Shown: piece after piece, positions 15,832 through 24,992 of the stretch
Layout of the letters: every line of letters starts with the position of its first letter
Position numbering within the stretch: position 1 is the first letter of the stretch
From: Streptomyces rochei
GTDB taxonomy: Bacteria > Actinomycetota > Actinomycetes > Streptomycetales > Streptomycetaceae
Direction of reading: 5' to 3'
Assembly: GCA_002155895.1 (NCBI GenBank)
Contig: MUMD01000263.1
Location: forward strand, 1-33,606
Length of the DNA: 33,606 nt
The notes under the pieces: model-generated
Databases searched by the model: none
What the model was told of the DNA's origin: nothing
The model's input: the letters and a program-made list of their open reading frames with translations, nothing else
Made by a program: the position numbers and the translations under genes

Positions 15832-17421
15832 TCACTTCACCGCGCGCAGCGCGTCGACGATGCCGTGGCCGTAGAAGCCGTTGACCCGCTTGCCGCCCTC
15901 GCAGCCGGCGTCCTGCGTGCCGTCGCCGTCCTGGTCGTAGGAGGCCGGGCAGCCCGGGTTGTCGGCCTGCGCCTTCAGCAGCCGCTGGAGCGTGGCCGGG
16001 GACGCCCAGGGGTGCTCCGACTTCAGCAGCGCGGCGACGCCGGCGGCGTGCGGGGAGGCCATCGAGGTGCCCTGGAGCCAGGCGTAGGCGTTGTTCGGCA
16101 TGGTCGACAGGATGCGGCCGTTCTTCGACGGCGTGTCCGGGATCTGGTAGCGCGCGTCGCCGCCCGGCGCCGCGACGTCCACGACGCCCTTGCCGTACGA
16201 GGAGTAGTACGACTTCTCCTTGTCGACGCCGGTGGCGCTGACCGTGACGATGCCCGGCAGCTGGGTCGGCACGTCGAAGCACTCGTGCGGGTCGATGGTC
16301 CGCGTCACCGGCGTGGAGTCGTCGGGGCTGGAGTCGTCGACGATGGCGTCGGAGTCCAGGTCGTGGTTGGAGTTGCCGGCGGAGGCCAGGTGCAGGGTGC
16401 CCTTGCGCTGGGCGTACAGCTGGGCCCGGTTGACCGCGTCGACGATCGCGCGCTGGTCCGGGTCGTCCATGCAGTTGTAGAGCCAGGGGTCCACGTAGTA
16501 GCTGTTGTTGGTGATCTCGACGCCGTGGTCGGCGGCGAACACGAACGCGCACACGACGTTCTCGGGGTAGAAGAGCCCGTTGTCCGGGTCGCTCACCTTG
16601 ATGCTGGAGACCTTCACGCCCGGTGCGACACCGGCGACGCCGATGCCGTTGCGGGCGGCGGCTATCTCACCGGCCACATGGGTGCCGTGGTAGTCGTCGG
16701 CGGTGTACGGCCGCCAGGCGCCCTCGCTGGTGTCGGCCTTGCCGCCGACGCAGTTGGCGGACTGGGCGGCGGAGAAGTTCGGGGCGAGGTCCGGGTGGGT
16801 GTCGTCGACACCGGTGTCGATCACGGCGACGGTGACCCGGGAGCTGCCCGGGTTGATCTTCGCGGCCTTGTCGGCGCCTATCGCGCGCAGGTCCCACTGG
16901 TCCGCTTCCAGCGGCTCGCCCGCCCCCGCGGCCTTCGACGCCTTCGCGGTCCGCGCGGCCTGCTCGGCGGTGAGCACCTCGGCGGCGCCCTGGTCGGTCG
17001 TCCCGGCGGCGGTCAGCGGCGCGGTGCGGGTCGCCCCCGCGGACTGCACCCCGCGCGCCTTGCGTATCTCCGCGCCGAAGTCCGGGTTCGCGGAGTGGAC
17101 GACGATCACGCCGATCTGCCGGTAGGTGGCGACGACGCTGCCGCCGGCCTCGGCTATCGCCCGCTGCACGGAGGCGATGGTGCGGTGGTCCGTCCGCGTG
17201 TTGACCACGTACGCGAGGCTCGGCGCCTCGGCGGTCCCCGTGGCCCTCGCCGCCTGCCGCGCGGAGTCCGCGGGCGGGGCGGCCGAGGCGGCGGCCGGCA
17301 GGAAGCCGAGGGACGCGGTGAGGGACAGCACGACCGGGACGGCGAGGGCGAGGCGCCGTCTGGAACGCCGCGACCGGTGCGAGGACGCCGTACTCGGACG
17401 TTCCGAACTCCGATGATCCAT
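15832..17421 (-). CDS. Secreted S8 family serine peptidase (subtilase), copy B
   Basis: 529 residues, closely related to copy A over its whole length. A long Arg-rich n-region (SHRSRRSRRRLA) and hydrophobic core precede a likely cleavage after ASA near residue 47. The propeptide is about 70-135. Triad D202 (IDTGVDDTHPD), H245 (YHGTHVAGE), S453 (GTSMASPH); oxyanion N350 (ASAGNSNHD). A cysteine pair in the middle (NCVGGK, VVCAF) and the C-terminal loop DQDGDGTQDAGC match copy A, suggesting shared disulfides and a calcium-binding loop (inference). ATG at 17421 with GGAG about 5 nt upstream. The linker before the catalytic domain differs most from copy A. The 264-nt divergent gap to the DUF485 gene should hold promoters for both directions; I cannot assign them. 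Confidence 0.94.
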   Translation of the reverse strand: MDHRSSERPSTASSHRSRRSRRRLALAVPVVLSLTASLGFLPAAASAAPPADSARQAARATGTAEAPSLAYVVNTRTDHRTIASVQRAIAEAGGSVVATYRQIGVIVVHSANPDFGAEIRKARGVQSAGATRTAPLTAAGTTDQGAAEVLTAEQAARTAKASKAAGAGEPLEADQWDLRAIGADKAAKINPGSSRVTVAVIDTGVDDTHPDLAPNFSAAQSANCVGGKADTSEGAWRPYTADDYHGTHVAGEIAAARNGIGVAGVAPGVKVSSIKVSDPDNGLFYPENVVCAFVFAADHGVEITNNSYYVDPWLYNCMDDPDQRAIVDAVNRAQLYAQRKGTLHLASAGNSNHDLDSDAIVDDSSPDDSTPVTRTIDPHECFDVPTQLPGIVTVSATGVDKEKSYYSSYGKGVVDVAAPGGDARYQIPDTPSKNGRILSTMPNNAYAWLQGTSMASPHAAGVAALLKSEHPWASPATLQRLLKAQADNPGCPASYDQDGDGTQDAGCEGGKRVNGFYGHGIVDALRAVK

Positions 17422-17685
17422 GGGGTCTCCACATCATCCGGAAACGAGACCGGCCCGAGACACAGGTGGTGCTCGGGCAGGTACATGACGGAGTGGTGCA
17501 GGGCGAAGCTATCCCTCCCGGTCGCCGGCCAGCAATGACCCCGCAACGGGTGACTTCGGAAAGTGCCGGACGGGTTGAACCGCTGCCCGTGGGGCGCCGT
17601 GTCGTTGGGCAGGGAGCCCGAGCACGATCAGGCCCCGCAGAACACCGAGGTACAAGCCGTCATGTCCGTCGTACGAGGAGACTCC

Positions 17686-18042
17686 GTGGCCACCGACGCA
17701 CCGCCCCCCTCGAAAGAGGAACGCCATCTTCCGTCACCCGAGGAGTTCTCCGAAGTGCAGCAGAGCGCTGAGTTCGCCGAACTCCGCCGCTCCTTCCGCT
17801 CCTTCGCGTTCCCGCTGACGATCGCGTTCGTCGCCTGGTACCTGCTGTACGTGCTGCTGTCGAACTACGCCGGCGGCTTCATGGGCACCGAGCTGTTCGG
17901 CAACATCAACGTCGCCTTCGTCTTCGGCATCGCCCAGTTCGTCACCACGTTCCTCATCGCCTGGTGGTACTCGCGGCACGCCGCCGCGAAGCTCGACCCC
18001 AAGGCCGAGGCCATCAAGTCCCGGATGGAGGGCGGCGCATGA
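17686..18042 (+). CDS. DUF485 small membrane protein of the acetate permease operon
   Basis: 118 residues. A charged cytoplasmic N-terminus (PPPSKEERHLPSPEEFSEVQ) is followed by two transmembrane helices (about 48-67 and 79-99), then a basic tail YSRHAAAKLDPKAEAIKSRM. DUF485 proteins (YjcH in E. coli) are encoded directly before acetate symporter ActP. The stop overlaps the actP start (ATGA), so the two are translationally coupled. GTG at 17686 is chosen because GAGGAG ends 5 nt upstream; an ATG at 17662 and a longer frame from 17563 are weaker. Its role is probably to assist or modulate the symporter (inference from linkage). Confidence 0.85.
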   Translation: MATDAPPPSKEERHLPSPEEFSEVQQSAEFAELRRSFRSFAFPLTIAFVAWYLLYVLLSNYAGGFMGTELFGNINVAFVFGIAQFVTTFLIAWWYSRHAAAKLDPKAEAIKSRMEGGA

Positions 18043-19667
18043 GCCCCGCGATCACCCAGGTCACGCTCGCCGCGAACGAGGCCAGCGAACACCGCCCGCT
18101 GATCATCACCCTCTTCGCGCTCTTCGTCCTCGCGACGCTCGGCATCACCGTCTGGGCCGGCCGCCAGACCAAGGACGCCGCCGACTTCTACGCCGGCGGC
18201 CGGTCCTTCAGCGCCTTCCAGAACGGACTCGCCGTCTCCGGCGACTACATGTCCGCCGCGTCCTTCCTCGGCATCGCCGGCGCCATCGCCCTCTTCGGCT
18301 ACGACGGTTTCCTCTACTCCATCGGCTTCCTGGTCGCCTGGCTGGTCGCCCTGCTCCTGGTCGCCGAGCCCCTGCGGAACTCCGGCCGCTACACCATGGG
18401 CGACGTGCTCGCGTACCGCATGCGCCAGCGCCCCGTGCGCACCGCCGCCGGCACCTCCACCATCGTGGTGTCGATCTTCTACCTGCTGGCCCAGATGGCG
18501 GGCGCGGGCGTCCTGGTCTCGCTGCTGCTCGGCATCACCTCGGACGCGGGCAAGATCCTCATCGTGGCCCTCGTCGGCCTCCTGATGATCGTGTACGTCT
18601 CCATCGGCGGCATGAAGGGCACCACCTGGGTCCAGATGGTCAAGGCCGTCCTGCTGATCGGCGGCACCATCCTGATCACCTTCCTGGTGCTGCTGAAGTT
18701 CGACTTCAACATCTCCGACCTGCTGGGCACCGCCGCCGAGAAGAGCGGCCACGGCGCCGCCTTCCTGGAGCCCGGCCTCCAGTACGGCGCCAGCGGCACC
18801 ACCAAGCTGGACTTCATCTCCCTGGGCATCGCCCTGGTGCTCGGCACGGCCGGCCTGCCGCACATCCTGATCCGCTTCTACACGGTGCCCAACGCCAAGG
18901 CCGCCCGTAAGTCCGTGAACTGGGCGATCGGCATCATCGGCGCCTTCTACCTGATGACCATCGCGCTCGGCTTCGGCGCCGCCGCGCTCGTCGGGCCGAA
19001 GGAGATCACCGAGTCCAACCCGTCCGGCAACACGGCCGCGCCGCTGCTCGCCCTGCACGTCGGCGGCGTCGACTCGGCCTGGGGCGCGATCCTGCTCGCC
19101 ACGATCTCGGCGGTGGCCTTCGCGACCATCCTCGCCGTCGTCGCCGGCCTCACCCTCGCCTCGTCCTCGTCCTTCGCGCACGACATCTACGCCAACGTCA
19201 TCCGCAAGGGCGAGGCCACCGAGAAGGAGGAGATGCGGGCGGCCCGCTGGGCGACCGTCTTCATCGGCATCGTCTCCATCGCCCTCGGCGCCCTCGCCCG
19301 CGACCTGAACGTGGCCGGCCTGGTCGCCCTGGCCTTCGCGGTCGCCGCCTCCGCCAACCTGCCCACGATCCTCTACAGCCTCTTCTGGAAGCGGTTCACC
19401 ACCCAGGGAGCCCTGTGGTCGATCTACGGCGGCCTGATCGTCGCCGTCGGCCTGGTGCTGTTCTCGCCGGTCGTCTCCGGCGACCCGAAGGCGATGTTCC
19501 CCGACGTCGACTTCGCCTGGTTCCCGCTGAAGAACCCGGGCCTCATCTCCATCCCGTTCGGCTTCTTCATGGGCTGGCTCGGCACGGTCCTGTCGAAGGA
19601 GGAGCCGGACAAGGCGAAGTACGCGGAGCTGGAGGTCCGGTCCCTGACCGGCACGGGCGCCCACTGA
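18039..19667 (+). CDS. actP: Cation/acetate symporter, SSS family
   Basis: 542 residues with about 13 transmembrane helices, close to the length of E. coli ActP. Sodium:solute symporter family features are clear: DFYAGGRSFSAFQNGLAVSGDYMSAASFLG near the N-terminus, the YTMGDVLAYRM loop, and GTAGLPHILIRFYTVPNAKAARKS in the middle (sodium-site region). It would take up acetate and related short monocarboxylates. ATG overlaps the DUF485 stop, with GGATGGAGGG just before it. A terminator 28 nt past the stop ends the operon. The acetate specificity is by homology class and the DUF485 partner. Confidence 0.93.
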   Translation: MSPAITQVTLAANEASEHRPLIITLFALFVLATLGITVWAGRQTKDAADFYAGGRSFSAFQNGLAVSGDYMSAASFLGIAGAIALFGYDGFLYSIGFLVAWLVALLLVAEPLRNSGRYTMGDVLAYRMRQRPVRTAAGTSTIVVSIFYLLAQMAGAGVLVSLLLGITSDAGKILIVALVGLLMIVYVSIGGMKGTTWVQMVKAVLLIGGTILITFLVLLKFDFNISDLLGTAAEKSGHGAAFLEPGLQYGASGTTKLDFISLGIALVLGTAGLPHILIRFYTVPNAKAARKSVNWAIGIIGAFYLMTIALGFGAAALVGPKEITESNPSGNTAAPLLALHVGGVDSAWGAILLATISAVAFATILAVVAGLTLASSSSFAHDIYANVIRKGEATEKEEMRAARWATVFIGIVSIALGALARDLNVAGLVALAFAVAASANLPTILYSLFWKRFTTQGALWSIYGGLIVAVGLVLFSPVVSGDPKAMFPDVDFAWFPLKNPGLISIPFGFFMGWLGTVLSKEEPDKAKYAELEVRSLTGTGAH

Positions 19668-19695
19668 CCCCGCCCGGAGTCCTCCACCTCGCACG

Positions 19696-19729
19696 GGACC
19701 CCGTCGTAGATCCCTACGACGGGGTCCCG
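19696..19729 (+). terminator. Terminator hairpin after actP
   Basis: A perfect 15-bp stem, arms 19696-19710 (GGGACCCCGTCGTAG) and 19715-19729, with tetraloop ATCC. It lies 28 nt after the actP stop. Confidence 0.85.
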
Positions 19730-19747
19730 CGGTACGTCGTAGGGATC
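19710..19747 (+). promoter_or_regulatory. Alternative hairpin that competes with the actP terminator
   Basis: GATCCCTACGACG (19710-19722) is the exact reverse complement of CGTCGTAGGGATC (about 19735-19747). This 13-bp pairing shares its left arm with the 3' arm of the actP terminator, so only one of the two can form at a time. The arrangement resembles an attenuator, but it may be a decayed second terminator. It lies about 90 nt before the moaA start. Confidence 0.35.
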
Positions 19748-19838
19748 GGCCCGCTGTCGATGTCGGTCCCGTCACGTAGGCTCGCAGGTGTCGGAGGAGA
19801 GAAGCGCTCCGCCGATCCGCGTCGAGGGAGGGGTCCAC

Positions 19839-20828
19839 GTGCTCATCGACACCTACGGCCGGGTGGCCACCGACCTGAGGGTCTCGCTGACCGACCGCTG
19901 CAATCTGCGCTGCACCTACTGCATGCCCGAAGAGGGCCTGCAGTGGCTGGCCAAGCCCGACCTGCTCACGGACGACGAGATCGTCCGCCTCATCGACATC
20001 GCGGTCACCTCCCTCGGCATCGAGGAGGTCCGCTTCACCGGCGGCGAGCCGCTGCTGCGCCCCGGCCTCGTCGGCATCGTGGAGCGCGTCGCCGCCCTGG
20101 AGCCGCGCCCCCGGATGTCCCTCACCACCAACGGCATCGGCCTCAGGCGCACGGCGGGGGCGCTGAAGGCCGCGGGCCTGGACCGGGTCAACGTCTCGCT
20201 GGACACCCTGCGCCCGGACGTCTTCAAGACCCTCACCCGCCGGGACCGCCACAAGGACGTCCTGGAAGGTCTGGAAGCGGCCCGCGAGGCCGGTCTGACC
20301 CCGGTCAAGGTCAACTCGGTCCTGATGCCGGGGCTCAACGACGACGAGGCCCCCGACCTGCTCGCCTGGGCCGTGGAGCACGACTACGAGCTGCGCTTCA
20401 TCGAGCAGATGCCGCTGGACGCCCAGCACGGCTGGAAGCGCGAGGGCATGATCACCGCCGGTGACATCCTGGCCTCCCTGCGCACCCGCTTCGAGCTGAC
20501 CGCCGAGGGCTCCGACCAGCGCGGCTCGGCCCCCGCCGAGCGCTGGCTGGTGGACGGCGGCCCGCACCGCGTCGGTGTCATCGCCTCCGTCACCCGCCCG
20601 TTCTGCTCGGCCTGCGACCGCACCCGCCTGACCGCCGACGGCCAGGTGCGCACCTGTCTGTTCGCGACCGAGGAGACCGACCTGCGGGCCGCCCTGCGCT
20701 CCGACGCCCCGGACGAGGAGATCGCCCGTATCTGGCGGCTGGCCATGTGGGGGAAGAAGGCCGGTGCGGGACTCGACGACCCGTCCTTCGTCCAGCCCGA
20801 CCGGCCGATGTCGGCGATCGGGGGCTAG
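19839..20828 (+). CDS. moaA: GTP 3',8-cyclase, molybdenum cofactor biosynthesis
   Basis: 329 residues, a radical-SAM enzyme that starts molybdopterin synthesis from GTP. The N-terminal cluster motif CNLRCTYC (C21, C25, C28) binds the SAM-coordinated [4Fe-4S]. FTGGEPLLRP follows. The C-terminal second cluster has FCSACDRTRL and a further Cys in VRTCLF, and the protein ends in the conserved GG. GTG at 19839 has GGGAGGGG (19827-19834) upstream and gives the family-standard N-terminus. An earlier GTG at 19788 lies just after a TAGGCT -10-like box and could start a 346-residue leaderless form. No other mo- genes are in the window. The stop overlaps the convergent gene's stop by 4 bp. Confidence 0.94.
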   Translation: MLIDTYGRVATDLRVSLTDRCNLRCTYCMPEEGLQWLAKPDLLTDDEIVRLIDIAVTSLGIEEVRFTGGEPLLRPGLVGIVERVAALEPRPRMSLTTNGIGLRRTAGALKAAGLDRVNVSLDTLRPDVFKTLTRRDRHKDVLEGLEAAREAGLTPVKVNSVLMPGLNDDEAPDLLAWAVEHDYELRFIEQMPLDAQHGWKREGMITAGDILASLRTRFELTAEGSDQRGSAPAERWLVDGGPHRVGVIASVTRPFCSACDRTRLTADGQVRTCLFATEETDLRAALRSDAPDEEIARIWRLAMWGKKAGAGLDDPSFVQPDRPMSAIGG

Positions 20829-21055
20829 GCGCGTTCGGAACCGTCCGGGGCTTCCCACTCGGCCAGCGGGACCACGTCCTTGAGGAAGCCCCGCACCCCG
20901 AGGAACTGCGACAGGTGCTCCCGGTGCTCGTCGCAGGCGATCCACGTCTTGCGGCGCTCGGGAGTGTGGATCTTCGGGTTGTTCCACGCCAGCACCCACA
21001 CGGCGGCGGTGCGGCAGCCCTTGGCGGAGCAGATCGGGGCGGTCTCGTCACTCAC
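20825..21055 (-). CDS. Small conserved protein with a Cys/His metal-binding pattern
   Basis: 76 residues. CSAKGC (9-14) and IACDEHREHL (39-48, Cys and two His) could form one zinc site, with an intervening WVLAWNNPKIHTPERRKTW segment. The rest is a short helix and strand, PLAEWEAPDG. I do not recognise a function. It is converging with moaA, the two stop codons overlapping in CTAG at 20825-20828 with no room for a terminator. GTG start at 21055 with only a weak ribosome site. The 211-nt gap upstream, to the DUF3099 gene, shows no further gene. Confidence 0.7.
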   Translation of the reverse strand: MSDETAPICSAKGCRTAAVWVLAWNNPKIHTPERRKTWIACDEHREHLSQFLGVRGFLKDVVPLAEWEAPDGSERA

Positions 21056-21266
21056 AGGTTCGTCTCACAGGTCCACACACAAGGCGACGCCGAGCAGCCA
21101 CGGGGGGAGCTGCCCGGCGTCGGTCCGTCGCTCCGACGGGGGATGCGGAGCGCGTACGAAGTATGTCACGGGTCACCCATCGCCCGGCACCGGAACCACA
21201 CGATTCATCTGAGCATTTCTTCGGCCTGGCGCGGAATCGACGTGCGCCCCGCCGAGCGCCCCGCGG

Positions 21267-21665
21267 TCACGCCCGTGCGCGGGGCTCGCCGGCGTCGTCC
21301 CGCGCCGCTCCCGGCGGCGTGTCCTCCGGGTCGGATTCCGCCTGCGCCTCGTCGTCGCGCGGCGGTGTGATCATCGGGGCGGTCGGCATCGTCACGAACG
21401 TCGACGGCAACGATGGCGCGTTCTCGCGCCCCGCGTTCGCGATCACCACCGCGATGTACGGCAGGACCGCGCCCAGGACCAACGCCACGATCGCCACGTG
21501 GCGTTCCACGTTCCACAGACAGGCCGCGAGGACCACCGACAGGGTGCGGATCGACATCGAGATGACGTACCGGCGCTGCCGGCCGCGCACGTCCTCCTGG
21601 AGGCCCGTCCGGGCCCCGGTGATCCGGAACACCTCGGCCTTGCCGCCGACACCTTGCTTCCGCAT
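21267..21665 (-). CDS. DUF3099 membrane protein
   Basis: 132 residues. The conserved N-terminal segment VFRITGARTGLQEDVRGRQRRYVISMSIRTL leads into two hydrophobic helices (about 40-50 and 57-76) ending VVIANAGRENAPSLPSTFV. The C-terminal 45 residues are acidic and Pro-rich, probably disordered. I recognise the family as DUF3099, common in Streptomyces; function unknown. The ATG has GGTGGAA upstream. It stands alone on the minus strand, divergent from the GlsB/YeaQ gene across 260 nt in which no gene is seen. Confidence 0.85.
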   Translation of the reverse strand: MRKQGVGGKAEVFRITGARTGLQEDVRGRQRRYVISMSIRTLSVVLAACLWNVERHVAIVALVLGAVLPYIAVVIANAGRENAPSLPSTFVTMPTAPMITPPRDDEAQAESDPEDTPPGAARDDAGEPRARA

Positions 21666-21925
21666 CTGGTTCCACCATCCGCCCGCATCGGACTTCCCCG
21701 CCCCGCTCCCGTCCGTGGCCGCACGGGGACTCCGGTCCCGGACAACTCACCACGTTACGCCGCCCCCGCGCCGTCCACGAGACCGGGGCACCCCCGGCCC
21801 GCCCGCGGGACCTGCGTCGGAGCGCTCGACCCGGTACCCCATTCGGCCGTACCCGCCATGCGCCGAACGCGGTACGGCCGAAGACTGGCGGTATTGCTCG
21901 CGTGGAGCCGAATGAGGAGGCAGCC

Positions 21926-22207
21926 ATGGGCTGGTTGTGGGCGATCATCGTCGGATTCGTACTGGGTCTGATCGCCAAGGCGATCATTCCCGGGAAGCAG
22001 CACAGCCCTCTGTGGCTGACCACCATCTTCGGCATGCTCGGTGCCATCGCCGGAAACGCGATCGCCCGGGCCGTCGGCGTGGACGCGACCCGCGGCATCG
22101 ACTGGTGGCGGCACGTGTTCCAGCTGGTGGCCGCGATCATCATCGTCGGTGTCGGCGACGCGCTCTACATGGCGGTACGGGGGAACAGGCGGCGCGAGAG
22201 GGCCTGA
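21926..22207 (+). CDS. GlsB/YeaQ/YmgE family stress-response membrane protein
   Basis: 93 residues with three hydrophobic helices (about 2-21, 31-49 and 65-84). Family markers are MGWLWAIIVGFVLGLIAKAI at the start, the basic PGKQH loop and the Gly-rich second helix TIFGMLGAIAGNAIA. These proteins are general-stress membrane proteins of unknown mechanism (transglycosylase-associated family in older annotation). The ATG at 21926 has GAGGAGG 5 nt upstream; an in-frame GTG at 21902 lies before the ribosome site and is rejected. Confidence 0.88.
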   Translation: MGWLWAIIVGFVLGLIAKAIIPGKQHSPLWLTTIFGMLGAIAGNAIARAVGVDATRGIDWWRHVFQLVAAIIIVGVGDALYMAVRGNRRRERA

Positions 22208-22220
22208 CCCCCGCGCGCAC

Positions 22221-22253
22221 GGGGGCGGCCTCCGGCACTCGGAGGCCGCCCCC
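22221..22253. terminator. Bidirectional terminator between the YeaQ-like gene and tyrS
   Basis: A perfect 14-bp stem, arms 22221-22234 (GGGGGCGGCCTCCG) and 22240-22253, with loop GCACT. It lies between convergent stops 22207 and 22265. Confidence 0.85.
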
Positions 22254-22264
22254 GCCGCGTGTGC

Positions 22265-23533
22265 TCAGCCCCCGGTGACCTCGACCGCGGCCAGGTTCTT
22301 CTTGCCGCGGCGCAGCACCAGCCAGCGCCCGTGCAGCAGGTCCTCCCGGGCGGGGACGGCGTCCTCGGCGGCGACCTTGGCGTTGTTCACGTAGGCGCCG
22401 CCCTCCTTCACCGTGCGCCGGGCGGCGGACTTGCTGGCGACCAGGCCGACCTCCGCGAGGAGGTCCACGACCGGCGCCGGCTCGGCGACCCGCACGTGCG
22501 GCAGCTCGGACAGGGCGGCGGCCAGCGTCCGCTCGTCCAGCTCAGCCAGGTCGCCCTGGCCGAAGAGGGCCTTGGACGCGGCGATCACGGCGGCCGTCTG
22601 GTCGGCGCCGTGCACCAGCGTCGTCAGCTCCTCGGCCAGCGCCCGCTGCGCGGCCCGCGCCTGCGGACGCTCCTCGGTCTGCCGCTCCAGCTCCTCCAGC
22701 TCCGCGCGGGAGCGGAAGGACAGGATGCGCATGTAGCGCGAGATGTCCCGGTCGTCCACGTTCAGCCAGAACTGGTAGAACGCGTACGGCGTGGTCATCT
22801 CCGGGTCCAGCCAGACGGCGCCGCCCTCGGTCTTGCCGAACTTGGTGCCGTCCGCCTTGGTCATCAGCGGCGTCGCGTAGGCGTGCACGGACGCGTCCGG
22901 CTCCAGCCGGTGCAGCAGGTCGAGGCCGGCCGTCAGGTTGCCCCACTGGTCGCTGCCGCCCTGCTGCATCGTGCAGCCGTAGCGGCGGTAGAGCTGGAGG
23001 AAGTCCATCGCCTGGAGGAGCTGGTAGCTGAACTCCGTGTAGCTGATGCCCTCCGAGGACTCCAGACGCCGGGCGACGGAGTCCTTGGTCAGCATCTTGT
23101 TGACCCGGAAGTGCTTGCCGATGTCCCGCAGGAACTCGATGGCCGACAGGCCCTCGGTCCAGTCGAGGTTGTTGACCATCACGGCCGCGTTCTCGCCCTC
23201 GAAGGACAGGAACGGCTCGATCTGGCCCCGCAGCCGCTGGACCCAGCCCGCGACGGTCTCCGGGGAGTTCAGCGTGCGCTCGGCGGTCGGGCGCGGGTCG
23301 CCGATCTGGCCCGTCGCGCCGCCCACCAGCGCCAGCGGCCGGTGCCCGGCCTGCTGGAGCCGGCGCACGGTGAGCACCTGCACCAGGTGCCCGACGTGCA
23401 GGGACGGCGCGGTCGGGTCGAAACCGCAATAGAACGTGACGGGACCGTCCGCGAGCGCCTTGCGCAAAGCATCCTCATCGGTGGACTGGGCGAACAGCCC
23501 ACGCCACTTCAGCTCGTCGACGATGTCCGTCAC
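22265..23533 (-). CDS. tyrS: Tyrosyl-tRNA synthetase
   Basis: 422 residues, normal length for bacterial TyrRS. Class I signatures: HVGH (46-49) for HIGH, and KFGKT (231-235) for KMSKS. The tyrosine-site region [14 protein letters not shown] and [12 protein letters not shown] are intact. A C-terminal S4 RNA-binding domain starts around residue 355 ([18 protein letters not shown]). GTG start with AGGAG about 10 nt upstream. It follows the tldE stop by 61 nt on the same strand; no T-box leader is evident in so short a gap. Charges tRNA-Tyr. Confidence 0.97.
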   Translation of the reverse strand: MTDIVDELKWRGLFAQSTDEDALRKALADGPVTFYCGFDPTAPSLHVGHLVQVLTVRRLQQAGHRPLALVGGATGQIGDPRPTAERTLNSPETVAGWVQRLRGQIEPFLSFEGENAAVMVNNLDWTEGLSAIEFLRDIGKHFRVNKMLTKDSVARRLESSEGISYTEFSYQLLQAMDFLQLYRRYGCTMQQGGSDQWGNLTAGLDLLHRLEPDASVHAYATPLMTKADGTKFGKTEGGAVWLDPEMTTPYAFYQFWLNVDDRDISRYMRILSFRSRAELEELERQTEERPQARAAQRALAEELTTLVHGADQTAAVIAASKALFGQGDLAELDERTLAAALSELPHVRVAEPAPVVDLLAEVGLVASKSAARRTVKEGGAYVNNAKVAAEDAVPAREDLLHGRWLVLRRGKKNLAAVEVTGG

Positions 23534-23594
23534 GGTTCTCGTGTCTCCTACATGCTCATGATCTCCGGCGGCCAGGCGGCAGCCGACTACGAGG

Positions 23595-24992
23595 TTATAC
23601 GCCCTGACTGACGGAGCTCATATTGAAGTCCGGCACCCTCAGGGCGGGCATCGCAGCCCTAGTGAACCAGTCGCCCCACTCCCTGGGCAGCGTCTTTTCC
23701 GTCCGCCCGGCCTCGGTGGCCCGGCCCAGCAGGCTCACCGGCGACTCGTTGAACCGGAAGTTGTTCACCTCGCCGACCACCTCGCCGTCCTCCACGAGGT
23801 AGACGCCGTCCCGGGTCAGCCCCGTCAGCAGCAGCGTCGCCGGGTCGACCTCGCGGATGTACCAGAGGCAGGTCAGCAGCAGTCCGCGCGAGGTGCCGGC
23901 GACCATGTCCTCCAGGGACCGGTGCGGGTCGCCGCCGTCCAGGACCAGGTTCCCGACGGCCGGTGCCACCGGCAGGCCGGTCAGCCCGGCGCTGTGCCGG
24001 GTGGTGGTCAGCCGGTGCAGCTCACCCGCGCGGACCCAGTCCGTCGCCGTCACCGGCAGCCCGTTGTCGAACACCGACTGGTCGCCGCCCGAGGAGTGCG
24101 CCACCACGAAGGGCGCGCACTCGAGACCCGGCTCGTGCGGATCGCTGCGCAGCGTCAGCGGCAGCTCGCCCAGCCGCTCGCCCAGCCGCGTGCCGCCGCC
24201 CGGCTTCGAGAACACCGTGCGCCCCTCGGCCGCGTCCCGGCCCGAGGCCGACCAGAACTGGTAGATCAGCAGGTCCGCGACGGCGGTCGGCGGCAGCAGC
24301 GTCTCGTACCGCCCGGCGGGCAGCTCCACCCGCCGCTCGGCCCAGCCGAGCCGCACCGCGAGCTCCGCGTCGAGCGCGGCCGGATCGACGTCCTTGAAGT
24401 CCCGCGTCGCCCGCCCCGCCCACGCCGACCGGCTGCGGTCCGGCGACTTGGCGTTCAGCTCCAGCGTCCCGTTGGGCTGGTCGTGCCGCAGCCGCAGCCC
24501 CGTGGACGTGCCCACGTACGTGGAGGTCAGCTCGTGGTTGGCGAAGCCGTACAGCTCCCGTCCGCCCGCCCGCGCCCGGGCGAACGCCTCCCCGAGGGCC
24601 GGCGCGAAGTCGGCGAACACGGCCGACGACGTCTCGGCGGGCGCGTCGGTGAAGTCGGGCGACGCGGGCACGTCCGTGACCAGGGGCTGCGCGTCCTCGG
24701 CCGGCCCCGCACCGCGCGCGGCGGCCTCGGCGGCGCGCACCAGGGGCTCCAGCTCGTCCCTGGTCACGGCCGAGCGCGAGACGACGCCGGAAGCGGTGCC
24801 CTCCCGCCCGTCGACGGTGGCGACCACCGTCAGCGTGCGCCCGCGCGTCACCCCGTTCGTGGTGAGCGCGTTGCCCGCCCAGCGCAGGTTGGCGGTGGAC
24901 TCCTCGTCGGCGATCACGACGCAGCCGTCGGCCCGGGACAGCTCCAGCGCCCGCTCGACGATCTCGTGCGGCCTGCTCGTGCGCGCGCTCAT
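23595..24992 (-). CDS. tldE: TldE/PmbA-type metalloprotease-family subunit
   Basis: 465 residues of the TldD/PmbA family without the HExxxH zinc motif, as expected for the TldE (PmbA) subunit. N-terminal [27 protein letters not shown]; later [24 protein letters not shown]-terminal region [42 protein letters not shown], the family hallmark. In E. coli, TldD and TldE form one heterodimeric protease that trims unfolded peptides, matures microcin B17 and degrades CcdA. The ATG overlaps the tldD stop (ATGA) and has AGGAGG upstream. A longer open frame reaching 25721 lies inside tldD and is a shadow. Confidence 0.92.
   Translation of the reverse strand: MSARTSRPHEIVERALELSRADGCVVIADEESTANLRWAGNALTTNGVTRGRTLTVVATVDGREGTASGVVSRSAVTRDELEPLVRAAEAAARGAGPAEDAQPLVTDVPASPDFTDAPAETSSAVFADFAPALGEAFARARAGGRELYGFANHELTSTYVGTSTGLRLRHDQPNGTLELNAKSPDRSRSAWAGRATRDFKDVDPAALDAELAVRLGWAERRVELPAGRYETLLPPTAVADLLIYQFWSASGRDAAEGRTVFSKPGGGTRLGERLGELPLTLRSDPHEPGLECAPFVVAHSSGGDQSVFDNGLPVTATDWVRAGELHRLTTTRHSAGLTGLPVAPAVGNLVLDGGDPHRSLEDMVAGTSRGLLLTCLWYIREVDPATLLLTGLTRDGVYLVEDGEVVGEVNNFRFNESPVSLLGRATEAGRTEKTLPREWGDWFTRAAMPALRVPDFNMSSVSQGV

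Noticed and set aside
15754..17538. A 594-codon plus-strand open frame
   Set aside because: Antisense to the second subtilase; Val/Gly/Arg-rich translation without any motif.
17865..20999. A 1044-codon minus-strand open frame across actP and moaA
   Set aside because: It is the antisense shadow of actP and moaA, which have clear motifs and ribosome sites. Its composition (Gly, Asp, Arg, Gln-rich, no domain) is typical of antisense reading in GC-rich DNA.
23534..23594. A T-box or other leader riboswitch before tyrS
   Set aside because: Only 61 nt separate tldE and tyrS and no T-box motif or stem architecture is visible.
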